Counted from the stretch's first letter, positions 16,913 through 26,033 are shown. The stretch is 64,000 bases of DNA from Salinimicrobium sediminis (GCF_900215295.1 NZ_OCMF01000002.1:496001-560000); one strand, 5' to 3'. The notes: generated from the letters alone by a model not told the origin. Numbers and translations: made by a program.

Positions 16913-18172
16913 TTAAAATGATCTATTTTCAGGAAAAGGGGAAAAAGTAGCATAATCGCTACATGCATTATTTCTGAGATTATTTAAGGCCAAATCCAAA
17001 TCCTGTTCCTTAAGGTTTCCTGATTTCTTTCTGCAAAATGGACAGGGATTAATATCTCCGTCTGTGTCCACGTAAAAACCTTTATATCCCCCACTAAAGC
17101 AACCACTCCTACGATGATAGAATCCGTGGTAAGTAACAATGGGATAAGAAAGATAGTTATTGGAGAAATTCATTTCTAAATACACCTTCTCAATAATTGC
17201 TATTTGTTCCGGCTGCAGTAAGACATCCTTTCCACGGTAATGACCTACTGCTTTTGGTTCCAGGAACTGAACAAAAGCAACACCCATCTTCCTGGCCATC
17301 TGCATATAACGCAGAAGATTTTCTTTGGTGGCAAATTCTCTGGTAATACAAAGGGACAAGGTCACCACAAAATCCTGCTCCAGGGCATTTTTAACTGCCG
17401 TTTCTGCCCAATAGAAAGCATTTTTAAACCCCCGGAATTTATTACGTACTGCAGGATCAAAATGATCCAGGCTCACTATAATTCCGGTGAGACCTGCTTC
17501 TTTTAATCTCCTTGCATTTTCAGCAGTGAATTTGAATCCCGAGGTGTCAATCCAAAAGGAAGTAAACCTTTTTTCTGCATGATTGAGTATCTCAAGGATA
17601 CGATCAACTTTTAGCATTGGTTCCCCTCCAGAAAATTGTATCTCACTTACTCCTTGTTTCTGAAGTTTTTCAACCATTCCAATAAAGTCAGCAGTAGAAA
17701 GGCTCTCCTTCTTATTGAGGCTCTCCCACTCAAAGCAATGATCACATTGAAGGGAGCACTTTTTTGTAATAGCAATAATGACATTGTTAAACCTGTTGAT
17801 TTTCTGCTTTACAGGCTTATAGTCGTTCAACTGAGACTGCATGAACTTCCGGAAAATATCTCCGTTCCAACCGGGATTATACAAACTGAGGTAATATTGC
17901 CGGTTTGCATAGGCAATTTTTTTAAGCCTTGTGTCTCCAAAGAAATTCTTACGCAACCTTACCAAATATTGAAGTCCCCGGAAAACATCGCGGGTATTCC
18001 CATAACTTTCCCACGCCAGTTTTATGAGGCTTAGCACCATGCGGCTATGGATATACCTTTTTCGCCATCCGCTAAGTATAAGGTTGGAAGGCACCGGTGC
18101 AGGGGAAGCCTCAATGGGGTGAACAGGCACACGTTTCAGCGGCCTGGCGGTTATAAGGTTTTCAGTTTCCAT
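16913..18172 (-). CDS. Radical SAM protein with C-terminal cysteine cluster
   Basis: A 419-residue radical SAM enzyme. The 4Fe-4S motif C-x3-C-x2-C is at residues 139, 143 and 146 (KKCSLQCDHCFEWE), followed by the SAM-binding GGE motif (FSGGEPML) and a TIM-barrel. A helical N-terminal extension of about 110 residues precedes it. Towards the C-terminus a GCFSGGYKGFYVDTDGDINPCPFC segment, with cysteines at about 352, 375 and 378, looks like a SPASM/twitch-type auxiliary cluster ligand set, as in enzymes modifying peptides or proteins. No precursor peptide is seen nearby. Its start overlaps the end of the lipoprotein gene by 11 bases, so translation is coupled. Substrate unknown; the lipoprotein partner is the obvious candidate (inference). 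Confidence 0.88.
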   Translation of the reverse strand: METENLITARPLKRVPVHPIEASPAPVPSNLILSGWRKRYIHSRMVLSLIKLAWESYGNTRDVFRGLQYLVRLRKNFFGDTRLKKIAYANRQYYLSLYNPGWNGDIFRKFMQSQLNDYKPVKQKINRFNNVIIAITKKCSLQCDHCFEWESLNKKESLSTADFIGMVEKLQKQGVSEIQFSGGEPMLKVDRILEILNHAEKRFTSFWIDTSGFKFTAENARRLKEAGLTGIIVSLDHFDPAVRNKFRGFKNAFYWAETAVKNALEQDFVVTLSLCITREFATKENLLRYMQMARKMGVAFVQFLEPKAVGHYRGKDVLLQPEQIAIIEKVYLEMNFSNNYLSYPIVTYHGFYHRRSGCFSGGYKGFYVDTDGDINPCPFCRKKSGNLKEQDLDLALNNLRNNACSDYATFSPFPENRSF

Positions 18173-19841
18173 AGGTGAGCGCGAGATCTAACATTTCTTC
18201 CTGAATGAACCTGTCATATTGTTCCTTCGAAAACTGAGAAAATCTTCCTTTCTTTTTGAAAGATCTCAATTCTGCCACGTCAGGCATGCCTGAGTATTTC
18301 CTGATATAAGTGTAATATCCCCTGTTTTTAAGGAACAATGTGGTTTTGGATTCATCTTTTGAAGAGTAAGTATAGGTAACAGTAACCGCGTTCCCCACCT
18401 CTGTCTGTATGAGGTATTTACCGTCGTTTTTAGAAAGCAGCGAGGTTACATTGTTCCCTTTTTCATCAACAGCATAGGAAGGTTCTACTACAATTGGTTC
18501 CAGATCTATATTTTTGGAAAAATCAATTCCTGCACGATCTATTTCCCAGAACATAAACCCGGTTTCAAATTTTAAGACCACGTTCTCACCCTGAACGTAT
18601 TCTAAATTGAACGGCACCACAATATCCCGGTATGCAAGAGGACCCACAGAATTTATTCGCTTTACCAGCTGCCATCCTTCTTTTGTTTTTAAATAAATAG
18701 AAAGCGGGATATGCTGGTCTATTGCCCATTGCCTGGATTCTTCCCCCGGGGTTGTTAGTTGCTGCTTCTGGAAAGTTGAATAATAAGAGCCGAATTTTTC
18801 ATTGAACTTTCCAAAAGCGTAATCCAGCCAGAAAGAATTCTTAGCAGTAAGAAAAAGCTTTGCCTGCCCGGCTCCAGCAGGTCTGGTAAATTCCATGGTC
18901 ATACTGCGGGAACCATCTGTTGATTGAGAATCAGAATCAAACATATAAACTTTATTATCCTGCCGTTGTACATGGGTGAGTGATTCTTTAAGGTCTTCGG
19001 AAAATGCCTTTTTTGGCTCCTGAATAGCTGACAAACTATGAGGTCTGCCCTCATCATCCAACACGACTTTTACATCTTCAGGATGATTTACAACAATTAG
19101 CTGTGCAAGATCTGTATGCTGCACTTCGTGTAATTCATTTGTTATCCTGATTATATAATCCTCACCCACCGGTTTAAATCCGGGTAAAGGAATGTAATCA
19201 TCCCTTTGTAGATTAGGAGTGATCGCACCGGGATAAAGCTCTCCCGTAAAAACGAATTCCTCACCATCTTTTATGTAAATAAAGGGACAGGAACTTTTTG
19301 TGAGTGCAATCACTGCAATTCCCACTGCTAAAACTCCCACGGTAGTACCTACTACGTTTATTACAGATCTTCCTGTATTGGGATTATTGACCGAAACCGA
19401 ATCCAGGATCGAAAAAGGAATCGCCACCTCCTCTCCTACTCGTAGATCAAGATTTTTGGAAGTATAGAAATGTACTTCATTCAGAGGATTTTTTTCCGTT
19501 CTCTTATAACGATAGGTTTTTTTATGCACCGGAGTTTTGTTGACATGCTGTGGATCAAGCTGCGTGAGCTCCCCGGAGAGTAATTTTCTATCCTCATCCA
19601 GCCTTACCTTGTTAAGATGCATCCTCTGGTTTCCCGAATGAATGATCACATATCGCTCTTCTGGAGAAAGTTTCTGAAGCTCCTGGGAAGAGGGAGGATT
19701 ATTCAGATCGGATTTTTTCACCTTATAATAAGAACATCCTGAAATTCCCGAAAAGATCACTAATACAAGAAAAGCAGCAGCAAATAAATTTTTAGATTTT
19801 AAGTGGCGTCTTGCCAGGCGGAGAAAGGAAGTTGCTTTCAT
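18162..19841 (-). CDS. Large outer-membrane-type lipoprotein of unknown function
   Basis: A 559-residue exported protein: charged N-terminus, hydrophobic stretch (LFAAAFLVLVIF) and lipobox GISGC with the lipidated cysteine at about 36. The mature part begins with a region SPEERYVIIHSGNQRMHLNKVRLD and a strand-rich stretch, then a hydrophobic patch VVGTTVGVLAVGIAVIALTKSS (about 165-187) directly followed by CPFIYIKDGEEFVFTGELYPGAITPNLQRDDYIPLP, which reads like a conserved core. The rest is beta-rich. I recognise the CPF-Y-DG-E-GE-YPGAI-P-LERDDY pattern from unnamed Bacteroidetes proteins but no function. It is the first gene of a two-gene unit with the radical SAM gene. Confidence 0.75.
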   Translation of the reverse strand: MKATSFLRLARRHLKSKNLFAAAFLVLVIFSGISGCSYYKVKKSDLNNPPSSQELQKLSPEERYVIIHSGNQRMHLNKVRLDEDRKLLSGELTQLDPQHVNKTPVHKKTYRYKRTEKNPLNEVHFYTSKNLDLRVGEEVAIPFSILDSVSVNNPNTGRSVINVVGTTVGVLAVGIAVIALTKSSCPFIYIKDGEEFVFTGELYPGAITPNLQRDDYIPLPGFKPVGEDYIIRITNELHEVQHTDLAQLIVVNHPEDVKVVLDDEGRPHSLSAIQEPKKAFSEDLKESLTHVQRQDNKVYMFDSDSQSTDGSRSMTMEFTRPAGAGQAKLFLTAKNSFWLDYAFGKFNEKFGSYYSTFQKQQLTTPGEESRQWAIDQHIPLSIYLKTKEGWQLVKRINSVGPLAYRDIVVPFNLEYVQGENVVLKFETGFMFWEIDRAGIDFSKNIDLEPIVVEPSYAVDEKGNNVTSLLSKNDGKYLIQTEVGNAVTVTYTYSSKDESKTTLFLKNRGYYTYIRKYSGMPDVAELRSFKKKGRFSQFSKEQYDRFIQEEMLDLALTYGN

Positions 19842-20067
19842 AGCAAAGAAGGTTTGGTTAGAGTTTCATATGCTCATACCATTTTGATTACCAGAAAAGT
19901 ATGAAGCCATTTAGGGAGGTTCTAATAAATTTACGAAAAATTGATATGCGCAGTCAAACAATTTTAGAGCACAATTTGCAGCCAGCCAACCTTTGAAAAA
20001 TTCTATTTTTGAAGCTTTTATTTTTGATGCTGATAATTTGCAATATCTTAGCTTTTAAGATCCATAT
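19842..20067. promoter_or_regulatory. Divergent promoter region between lipoprotein gene and xseA
   Basis: Contains two plus-strand TAnnTTTG matches, TATTTTTGA at about 20007 and at about 20021, 40-60 bases before the xseA ATG. No ORF or hairpin of note. Confidence 0.4.
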
Positions 20068-21315
20068 ATGTCGGCCAAGCAAATCTTTCCTTTATCCAAA
20101 CTTACCCAAGCCATTGAAAATGTGATCAACACGCATTGCAGCAAAGTAGTGTGGGTGAAGGCAGAGATCGTTAAGCTAAATCATTATCAACATACCGGCC
20201 ATTGCTACCCTGACCTTGTGGAAAAAAGGGACGGAAAAATTGTAGCAGAGCTGCGCGGGAATATCTGGAGATCGAATTTTGAAATGATCAATGAAAAATT
20301 CCGGAATGTTCTTAACGAGGAGCTGCGGGATGATATGACTGTTGTAGTGCAGGCTACCATTACCTTTCATTCAGTGTATGGCCTGGCTTTAAATATTCTT
20401 GATATTGATCCGGAATACACCCTTGGGGAACTGGCCAAACAACGGGTGGAGGCAATAAAAAAACTGACTGCAGAAGGCCTTTTTGACGCCAATAAACAGC
20501 GTTTCCTTCCACAACTTCCAAAAACTATTGCTATAATTTCTGTGAGCAGCAGTAAAGGATACCAGGATTTTATGAATGTTATTGAGAACAATCCCTGGAA
20601 GTATCAGTTCCATTGCAAATTGTTCCCGGCCATCCTGCAGGGAGAAAGAGCCGTTACAACCATAAAGGGCCAGCTTAAAAAGATAAGGGAACATAAAAAG
20701 CTGTTTGATGCAGTGGCTATTATTCGCGGCGGCGGTGGGGAAATTGGCCTGAGTTGCTATGACAATTATAATTTAGCAAAGGAAATTGCTGCTTTTCCGC
20801 TTCCCGTATTAACCGGCATTGGGCATTCCACGAACGAGACCGTTAGTGAGCTGGTGAGCTTCAAAAGTTTTATTACTCCCACGAAAATTGCGGAGTTTCT
20901 CTTACAGGAGTTCCATAATTTTTCCTTGCCCCTCAAAGATAATATCCTGAAAATCACTACGGCAGTAAATCTGCTTTTTGAAAGGCAGCAAACGCAGATC
21001 TCCCGCGTCTCAAGCTCTTTCGGATTTCTGTCTGAAAGGATACTGGAGCGGGACAGGAACAGGTTGAATAACTTTAAAAGAAACCTTACTTCAAGTACTA
21101 AGCTGCTACTGAAACAGGAGACTTCGGAATTAAAAAATATAGAAACCACTGTGGAATTACTCTCTCCAAAGAACATTTTAAAAAGGGGCTACAGCATCAC
21201 CAGGAAAGACGGTAAAGTGGTGAAGGACGCGGAAGTACTGGTTGAAGGGGATCTAATAGAAACAGAGTTCTTCTCGGGGAAAGCTTCCGGAAGAATAGAA
21301 AAAATAAAGACCTAA
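20068..21315 (+). CDS. xseA: Exodeoxyribonuclease VII large subunit
   Basis: A 415-residue XseA: N-terminal OB-fold (about 8-110, VKAEIVKLNHYQHTGHCYPDLVEK), the catalytic core with the conserved ISVSSSKGYQDF and AIIRGGGGEIGLSCYDNYNLAKEIAAFPLPVLTGIGHSTNETVSELV region, and a coiled helical C-terminal part, ending with the KRGYSITRKDGKVV strand. With XseB it degrades single-stranded DNA to oligonucleotides. xseB starts two bases after its stop. The OB-fold has the flavobacterial form (His/Tyr-rich insertion). Confidence 0.95.
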   Translation: MSAKQIFPLSKLTQAIENVINTHCSKVVWVKAEIVKLNHYQHTGHCYPDLVEKRDGKIVAELRGNIWRSNFEMINEKFRNVLNEELRDDMTVVVQATITFHSVYGLALNILDIDPEYTLGELAKQRVEAIKKLTAEGLFDANKQRFLPQLPKTIAIISVSSSKGYQDFMNVIENNPWKYQFHCKLFPAILQGERAVTTIKGQLKKIREHKKLFDAVAIIRGGGGEIGLSCYDNYNLAKEIAAFPLPVLTGIGHSTNETVSELVSFKSFITPTKIAEFLLQEFHNFSLPLKDNILKITTAVNLLFERQQTQISRVSSSFGFLSERILERDRNRLNNFKRNLTSSTKLLLKQETSELKNIETTVELLSPKNILKRGYSITRKDGKVVKDAEVLVEGDLIETEFFSGKASGRIEKIKT

Positions 21316-21317
21316 GG

Positions 21318-21518
21318 ATGGGAACAAAGATATCTTATACAGAAGCATTCACAGAATTACAACAGATCGTTTTAGAAATGGAAAATTCTGAAATCGGTAT
21401 TGATGAATTAGACGCCAGGGTAAAGAGGGCATCCCTATTGCTTAAAATTTGCCGGGAAAAACTTTTTAAAACAGAACAGAATGTGATGGAAACGCTTAAA
21501 ACCTTAGAAACTGAATAA
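21318..21518 (+). CDS. xseB: Exodeoxyribonuclease VII small subunit
   Basis: A 66-residue helical protein with the XseB pattern: SYTEAFTELQQIVLEMENSEIGIDELDARVKRASLLLKICREKL, i.e. the family's L-E-x-I-V-x-x-(L/M)-E core. It follows xseA by two bases and belongs to the same nuclease. Slightly shorter than the E. coli subunit (80). Confidence 0.93.
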   Translation: MGTKISYTEAFTELQQIVLEMENSEIGIDELDARVKRASLLLKICREKLFKTEQNVMETLKTLETE

Positions 21519-21612
21519 TTATTCCCGAAGCTTAATTGTGAAGCTTTTAGATATTCTTAATATTTAGTAAATTGCCTTTTTTTATTTCAATAATCCTTTA
21601 TTCATCCACGTA

Positions 21613-22800
21613 TTGAAAAAAGACTTCTCCGGCGATGTCGATGCCGTTAATCAAATATCGATTATACCACAGATTCTTGATGTGGTTTGCCGCACCACTC
21701 AAATGGGTTTTGCTGCCATAGCCAGAGTAACCGAGGATCGTTGGATCACCTGTTCTGCTCTCGACCATATTAATTTTGGATTAAAACCGGGGGATGAACT
21801 TGAGGTAGAAACTACGCTTTGCCACGAAGTACGTCAAAGCCGGGAAGCAATTTTTATTGATAACGTTTCTGAAGACAATAAATATCAAGACCATCATACT
21901 CCAAGGATCTATGGTCTGCAAAGCTATGCCTCCTATCCAATTTTTAGGAAAAATGGGGAATTCTTCGGCACTTTATGTGCTATAGACACTAAACCGTATA
22001 GGGTAAACACTCCTGAAATTGTGGGGATGTTTAAACTTTTTACAGACCTTATTGCTTTTCACCTTGAAATAGTGGAAGGAATGCATTTACAGCAGGAAAA
22101 GCTTCGGGAGGAAAAGGAAATGGCAGAATTAAGAGATCAGTTTATAGCTATCCTGGGGCATGACCTAAAAAACCCGATCGCCACCATGAGGATGAGTTCA
22201 GATATTTTACTGAAAATGTCGAAGGAAGATCTTACCCAACGCCATGCGGCTCTTATAAAATCGACTTCTTACCGTATGCAGGGTTTAATTGAGAATATCC
22301 TGGATTTTGCACGGGGGAAATTGGGAGAGGGCCTAATTCTGGAAAAAGAGATAGCTAACGGAAGCCTGGAAGACCTTTTGATCCAGGTGGTCAATGAGAT
22401 CCAGAACAATTCTCCCGAAAGAACGATTGATCTTGAAATCGCTCTTGACCATGAGGTATACTGTGACAAGAACAGGATAGCACAGCTGCTTTCCAACCTT
22501 CTTAGCAATGCAAATCATCATGGAGATCCTAAAGCTCCTGTAAATGTAAGGGCGATTACCAACGAGAAGAACTTTGAGCTTTCTGTAAGCAACCAAGGTG
22601 AAAGGATATCAGAAACTGCACTTGCGCACCTGTTTGAACCATTTTACAGAGAGAGCAATGATGCTAATAAAAAAGGGCTTGGTTTGGGTCTTTTTATAGC
22701 TTCAGAAATTGCCAAAGCTCATTCCGGTGACCTCCTGGTGTGTTCGACCAGTAAGGAAACGCGGTTCACTCTTCAAATTCCTTTGAACGGAGGGAATTAG
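21613..22800 (+). CDS. GAF-domain sensor histidine kinase
   Basis: A 395-residue cytosolic kinase with no membrane segment. Residues about 10-160 are a GAF domain (QMGFAAIARVTEDRWITC, ETTLCHEVRQSREAIFIDNV, YASYPIFRKNGEFFGTLCAID). A short coiled linker leads to the HisKA box AILGHDLKNPIATMR with the phosphorylated His near 182, then the HATPase domain (NRIAQLLSNLLSNANHHG, GLGLGLFIASEIAKAHSG). The cysteine and His in the GAF pocket might bind a ligand or sense light/redox, not decidable here. No response regulator is adjacent. The start is TTG at 21613; the next Met is inside the GAF domain, so a non-ATG start is needed. Confidence 0.93.
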   Translation: MKKDFSGDVDAVNQISIIPQILDVVCRTTQMGFAAIARVTEDRWITCSALDHINFGLKPGDELEVETTLCHEVRQSREAIFIDNVSEDNKYQDHHTPRIYGLQSYASYPIFRKNGEFFGTLCAIDTKPYRVNTPEIVGMFKLFTDLIAFHLEIVEGMHLQQEKLREEKEMAELRDQFIAILGHDLKNPIATMRMSSDILLKMSKEDLTQRHAALIKSTSYRMQGLIENILDFARGKLGEGLILEKEIANGSLEDLLIQVVNEIQNNSPERTIDLEIALDHEVYCDKNRIAQLLSNLLSNANHHGDPKAPVNVRAITNEKNFELSVSNQGERISETALAHLFEPFYRESNDANKKGLGLGLFIASEIAKAHSGDLLVCSTSKETRFTLQIPLNGGN

Positions 22801-22810
22801 GCAATAACAG

Positions 22811-22826
22811 TTTACACCGGTGTAAA
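22811..22826. promoter_or_regulatory. Perfect 16-bp palindrome, operator-like
   Basis: TTTACACCGGTGTAAA is a perfect inverted repeat 10 bases after the kinase stop and about 250 bases before the sugar dehydrogenase gene. It has the size and symmetry of a dimeric repressor site. No bound protein is identified. Confidence 0.4.
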
Positions 22827-22846
22827 TCCTAAATCAGGTTGTTAGT

Positions 22847-22954
22847 AGACTGCCGTGTACCGATGCGCAGCTACAGGCCTGGAAATTGGCACTATAGCTG
22901 CTTTCATTTCCGGCAGTCTGAAGCTTTTTTACCTGACGCTTCAGTCAAAGGCCT
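22847..22954 (+). ncRNA. Nested hairpin region, candidate structured RNA
   Basis: Three co-axial stems can form: AGACTGCCG (22847-22855) with CGGCAGTCT (22911-22919), GCAGCTA (22867-22873) with TAGCTGC (22895-22901), and GCC (22877-22879) with GGC (22888-22890). Directly after comes CTGAAGCTTTTTT and then GCTTCAG, which gives a second hairpin sharing bases with the outer stem. This could be a terminator for the kinase gene, a small RNA, or a switching leader of the sugar dehydrogenase. No known riboswitch class is recognised. The short ORF over this region has no family look. Confidence 0.4.
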
Positions 22955-23073
22955 GTATGGAGTCCCGGTTATTTACTAAAAACACCTGCTCCATTCCTGT
23001 TAAGTCTTTATTAAGCTGCTTGTTTCCCCCTGTAACTCTTTTTACCTTAGGGAGATACCTATAAAAGCCAGCT

Positions 23074-24237
23074 ATGAAGATGAAAAACAACACGCAAACT
23101 ACAATTCTGCACTTGCAGGATCAAATGAAATTATGGACTTCCCTTCTTACGTTACTGCTGTTAAGTTGGAGTGCTCTTGCACAAAAACCAACAGTTAGAA
23201 CAGATGCGGGAGATGTAGCCGTCCACAAGATCGCCGATGGTCTGGATCACCCATGGGGAATAGAATTTCTTCCCGATAATCGTTTACTGGTTACAGAAAG
23301 AGCCGGGACCTTAAGGATCCTTGAGGCAGACAATACTATTTCGGATCCTGTGCCGGGCACTCCCGAAGTTTTTAATGTAGGCCAGGGAGGCTTACTCGAT
23401 GTGGCACTTCATCCCGATTTTGACCAGAATAAATATGTTTATTTCACTTATTCCGATCCGGGTCCGGACAGTACAGCTACCACAGCCCTTGGGAGAGGAA
23501 CTTTTGAAAATGATCAGATCAATAATTTTGAGGTACTTTTTAAGATGGAGCCTTATGTAAAAGGACCAAACCATTTTGGTGGCAGGATCAACTTTACTGA
23601 AGATAATGAGATCTTACTTACGCTTGCCGAGAGGTTTAAATTTGATCCTGCACAGGATCTGTCAAGCCACTTGGGAACCGTAGTTCGTTTAAAAGACGAT
23701 GGAACAGCTTCAGAAAAAAATCCAAAGTTCGAAGATAAAAATGCTCGGAAGGAAATCTGGTCATACGGTCACCGGAATATTGAAAGCGCGGCAATTCATC
23801 CGCAAACCGGGGAGCTCTGGGTAGCCGAAATGGGGCCTATGGGTGGTGATGAACTGCAGGTAGCCAAAGCCGGAAAGAACTATGGTTGGCCGGTGGTGAG
23901 CTGGGGAGACAACTATGATGGCAGTGAAATTCCGAAACCTTCCACCCGTCCCGAATTTGAGGATGCTGTAGTTAAATGGACCCCCACGATTTCCCCTTCC
24001 GGAATGATCTTCTATGAGGGAGATTTGTTTCCTGAATGGAAGAACAGCATGTTCATTGGCGGCCTTACCAGCAGCGGTTTGGTACGTGTGAAGGTAAATG
24101 GTGCACAGGCAGAAGAAGTGGAAAGAATTCCGTTGGCAAAAAGGATCAGAGATGTGGAGCAACATCCGGATGGATCCATTTGGGTGATCACAGACGAAGA
24201 TAATGGTATGATCCTCCAACTTAAGCCGGTGAAATGA
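23074..24237 (+). CDS. PQQ-dependent sugar dehydrogenase family protein (YliI/Asd-like)
   Basis: A 387-residue secreted beta-propeller of the glucose/sorbosone dehydrogenase family (aldose sugar dehydrogenase). Features: signal peptide with the hydrophobic core WTSLLTLLLLSWSALA, the first propeller motif LDHPWGIEFLPDNRLLVTERAG, GQGGLLDVALHPDF, a HRNIESAAIHPQTGELWVAEMGPMGGDEL blade with PQQ-contact residues, and WTPTISPSGMIFYEG near the end. Predicted to oxidise sugars in the periplasm. The signal peptide would be more compact if translation began at the internal ATG at 23125 (MKLWTS...); ATG 23074 is kept as the longer option. It overlaps the exonuclease gene by four bases (ATGA). Confidence 0.9.
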   Translation: MKMKNNTQTTILHLQDQMKLWTSLLTLLLLSWSALAQKPTVRTDAGDVAVHKIADGLDHPWGIEFLPDNRLLVTERAGTLRILEADNTISDPVPGTPEVFNVGQGGLLDVALHPDFDQNKYVYFTYSDPGPDSTATTALGRGTFENDQINNFEVLFKMEPYVKGPNHFGGRINFTEDNEILLTLAERFKFDPAQDLSSHLGTVVRLKDDGTASEKNPKFEDKNARKEIWSYGHRNIESAAIHPQTGELWVAEMGPMGGDELQVAKAGKNYGWPVVSWGDNYDGSEIPKPSTRPEFEDAVVKWTPTISPSGMIFYEGDLFPEWKNSMFIGGLTSSGLVRVKVNGAQAEEVERIPLAKRIRDVEQHPDGSIWVITDEDNGMILQLKPVK

Positions 24238-25013
24238 AGATTGCAACCTATAATGTAAACGGGATCAACGCCCGCCTGCCTGTCCTCCTGGACTGGCTGG
24301 AACAGGAATCCCCGGATGTGGTTTGTCTTCAGGAATTAAAGGCTCCGGATGAAAAGATTCCGAAGCATGAGATAGCCCGCTCGGGATATAATGCGATTTG
24401 GCACGGACAAAAGCGGTGGAATGGCGTGGCAATTCTGGCTAAGGAACAGCTCGAAATAAAAGAAGTTGGGCGGGGATTGGAAGGAGAACCCGAAGATGAG
24501 CAAAGTAGGTACCTGGAAGCAATAATAAATGATATAGTTATTGGCTGTTTGTACCTTCCCAACGGGAATCCAGCGCCCGGACCAAAATTTGATTATAAAT
24601 TGCGCTGGTTCGACAGGCTGGCAAAAAAGGCAAAACAGTTGCTGGACCAGGATGTACCGGTGATCCTCACCGGAGATTACAATGTAATGCCCACAGAAAA
24701 GGATGTTTACAAGCCGGAAAGATGGGTGGATGATGCCCTTTTTCGTCCTGAAACCAGAAAAGCTTTTCATGATCTCTCAGCCCAGGGATGGACAGATGCT
24801 ATTAGAAAACTTTATCCAGATGAAACTATCTACACCTTCTGGGATTATTTTAGGAATGCCTTTGGAAGAAATGCAGGATTGAGAATAGATCATTTCCTGC
24901 TAAGCCCGCACCTGGTTCCAAAATTGAAAAATGCCGGAGTGGACAAGCACGTTCGGGGTTGGGAGAAAAGCAGCGATCACGCACCTGTGTGGATCGAACT
25001 GGAGAAGGAATAG
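24234..25013 (+). CDS. xth: Exodeoxyribonuclease III
   Basis: A 259-residue Mg-dependent AP endonuclease/3' exonuclease for base excision repair. Catalytic signatures: TYNVNGINAR, CLQELKAPDE with the metal-binding Glu, LTGDYNVMPTEKDV, RIDHFLLS, and the terminal KSSDHAPVWIELE with the catalytic Asp-His pair. Normal length for the family. Its ATG is inside the end of the sugar dehydrogenase gene (ATGA overlap), so both are translated from one message although their functions seem unrelated. Confidence 0.96.
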   Translation: MKIATYNVNGINARLPVLLDWLEQESPDVVCLQELKAPDEKIPKHEIARSGYNAIWHGQKRWNGVAILAKEQLEIKEVGRGLEGEPEDEQSRYLEAIINDIVIGCLYLPNGNPAPGPKFDYKLRWFDRLAKKAKQLLDQDVPVILTGDYNVMPTEKDVYKPERWVDDALFRPETRKAFHDLSAQGWTDAIRKLYPDETIYTFWDYFRNAFGRNAGLRIDHFLLSPHLVPKLKNAGVDKHVRGWEKSSDHAPVWIELEKE

Positions 25014-25086
25014 GAAGTGCCAGGACAGATCTTAAAGCAATCCAGGACCGTCTGATTATTTAAAATAAAGGAAGAGTATTAGGCAA

Positions 25087-25527
25087 TTAACCTATAGGCA
25101 CAGCTAAAAGAGGGATATTAAGCTCATCAATAAGGTCTTTCTTCTTGTTAGTGGTAAACATGTCATAGAGAAAACCTTTTCTTTTATGCCCTGCCACGAC
25201 AAGTTCGATGTCATTCTCCTCTACTTTCTTCTTTATAGCTTTAGGAATGGAACCTTCAATAAGGATCCCTTCGGCAGGAAGGTCATACTTTTGGATAATT
25301 TCCTCAGCACACTTTCTCACAAAGGCAGCTTCTTTCTTACGCTCTTCTGTGCGTTGGTCATAAATATACTGTGGACCTGCTTCCAGGGCAAGAAAATCAT
25401 CGGGATTGGGTTCTGAGACGTGAAGCACCCATATCTTGGCATTGGTGTGTTTTCCAATATTTACCGCATGGGCAATTAATTTTTCCGCATTCTCCGGTTT
25501 GGCAATAGCCACAAGTATATTTTTCAT
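25087..25527 (-). CDS. Universal stress protein family
   Basis: A 146-residue UspA-like protein: first strand KNILVAIAKPENAEKLIAHAV, the VLHVSEP strand, the helix KVEENDIELVVAGHKRKGF and the last strand IPLLAVP. The usual ATP-binding motif G-x2-G-x9-G-(S/T) near the C-terminus is not kept (GHKRKGFLYDMFTTNKKK), so it probably belongs to the non-ATP-binding subclass. Monocistronic, in front of a small membrane gene on the same strand. Confidence 0.88.
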   Translation of the reverse strand: MKNILVAIAKPENAEKLIAHAVNIGKHTNAKIWVLHVSEPNPDDFLALEAGPQYIYDQRTEERKKEAAFVRKCAEEIIQKYDLPAEGILIEGSIPKAIKKKVEENDIELVVAGHKRKGFLYDMFTTNKKKDLIDELNIPLLAVPIG

Positions 25528-25667
25528 AAGGCTGATTTCAAACCAATAAAGTTAGGAAAAATTGAGAGAATTAAAATAGCCTGTACTTCCGGTAAAGTGA
25601 CCGGAAAATGATTTTATTTAAACACGTACTAATCAGATTAATTTTAAATTAAATCCTGAAAAGTTTA

Positions 25668-25862
25668 TTACAAGCTAGTCGATGGATTGATACTAACTAT
25701 ATCCTGGGCGACCATTACTGCTCCTTTATCAAAGAGGATCCATGAAACGCTAAACAACATGATCACGCACACCACTATAAAAAGGAGATTTGTGAATTTA
25801 TCCACGATTGATCCCCATTTGTTTTCCGGTCTTTCCTCAAAATTTGCAGCATCCATAAACAT
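25668..25862 (-). CDS. Small membrane protein (64 residues)
   Basis: An acidic/polar N-terminus (MFMDAANFEERPENKWGSIVDKF), one membrane helix (about 25-45, NLLFIVVCVIMLFSVSWILF) and a short tail. A second in-frame ATG two codons later is an equally good start. No family is recognised. It lies between the stress protein and the DUF808 gene on the same strand, both apart by more than 100 bases. Confidence 0.6.
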   Translation of the reverse strand: MFMDAANFEERPENKWGSIVDKFTNLLFIVVCVIMLFSVSWILFDKGAVMVAQDIVSINPSTSL

Positions 25863-26033
25863 TAATTTAATTCAAACCTTTTGTAAGTAAAATATTACAA
25901 AAAATCTCAAGGTTAATGTATTTCAACACAAATATAAGTATTTCAACTTAATATCCTTAACGAAATTTTAAGAAGAGCGGCGGTAAAACGTTAAATTTCA
26001 CTCACTAATGTTTCTGCTACTAAAAATTGGGTT

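Noticed and set aside
22855-23064. 69-residue plus-strand ORF between the kinase and the sugar dehydrogenase gene
   Set aside because: It overlies the nested hairpin region, has no family-like sequence and a non-ATG start; structured RNA explains the sequence better.
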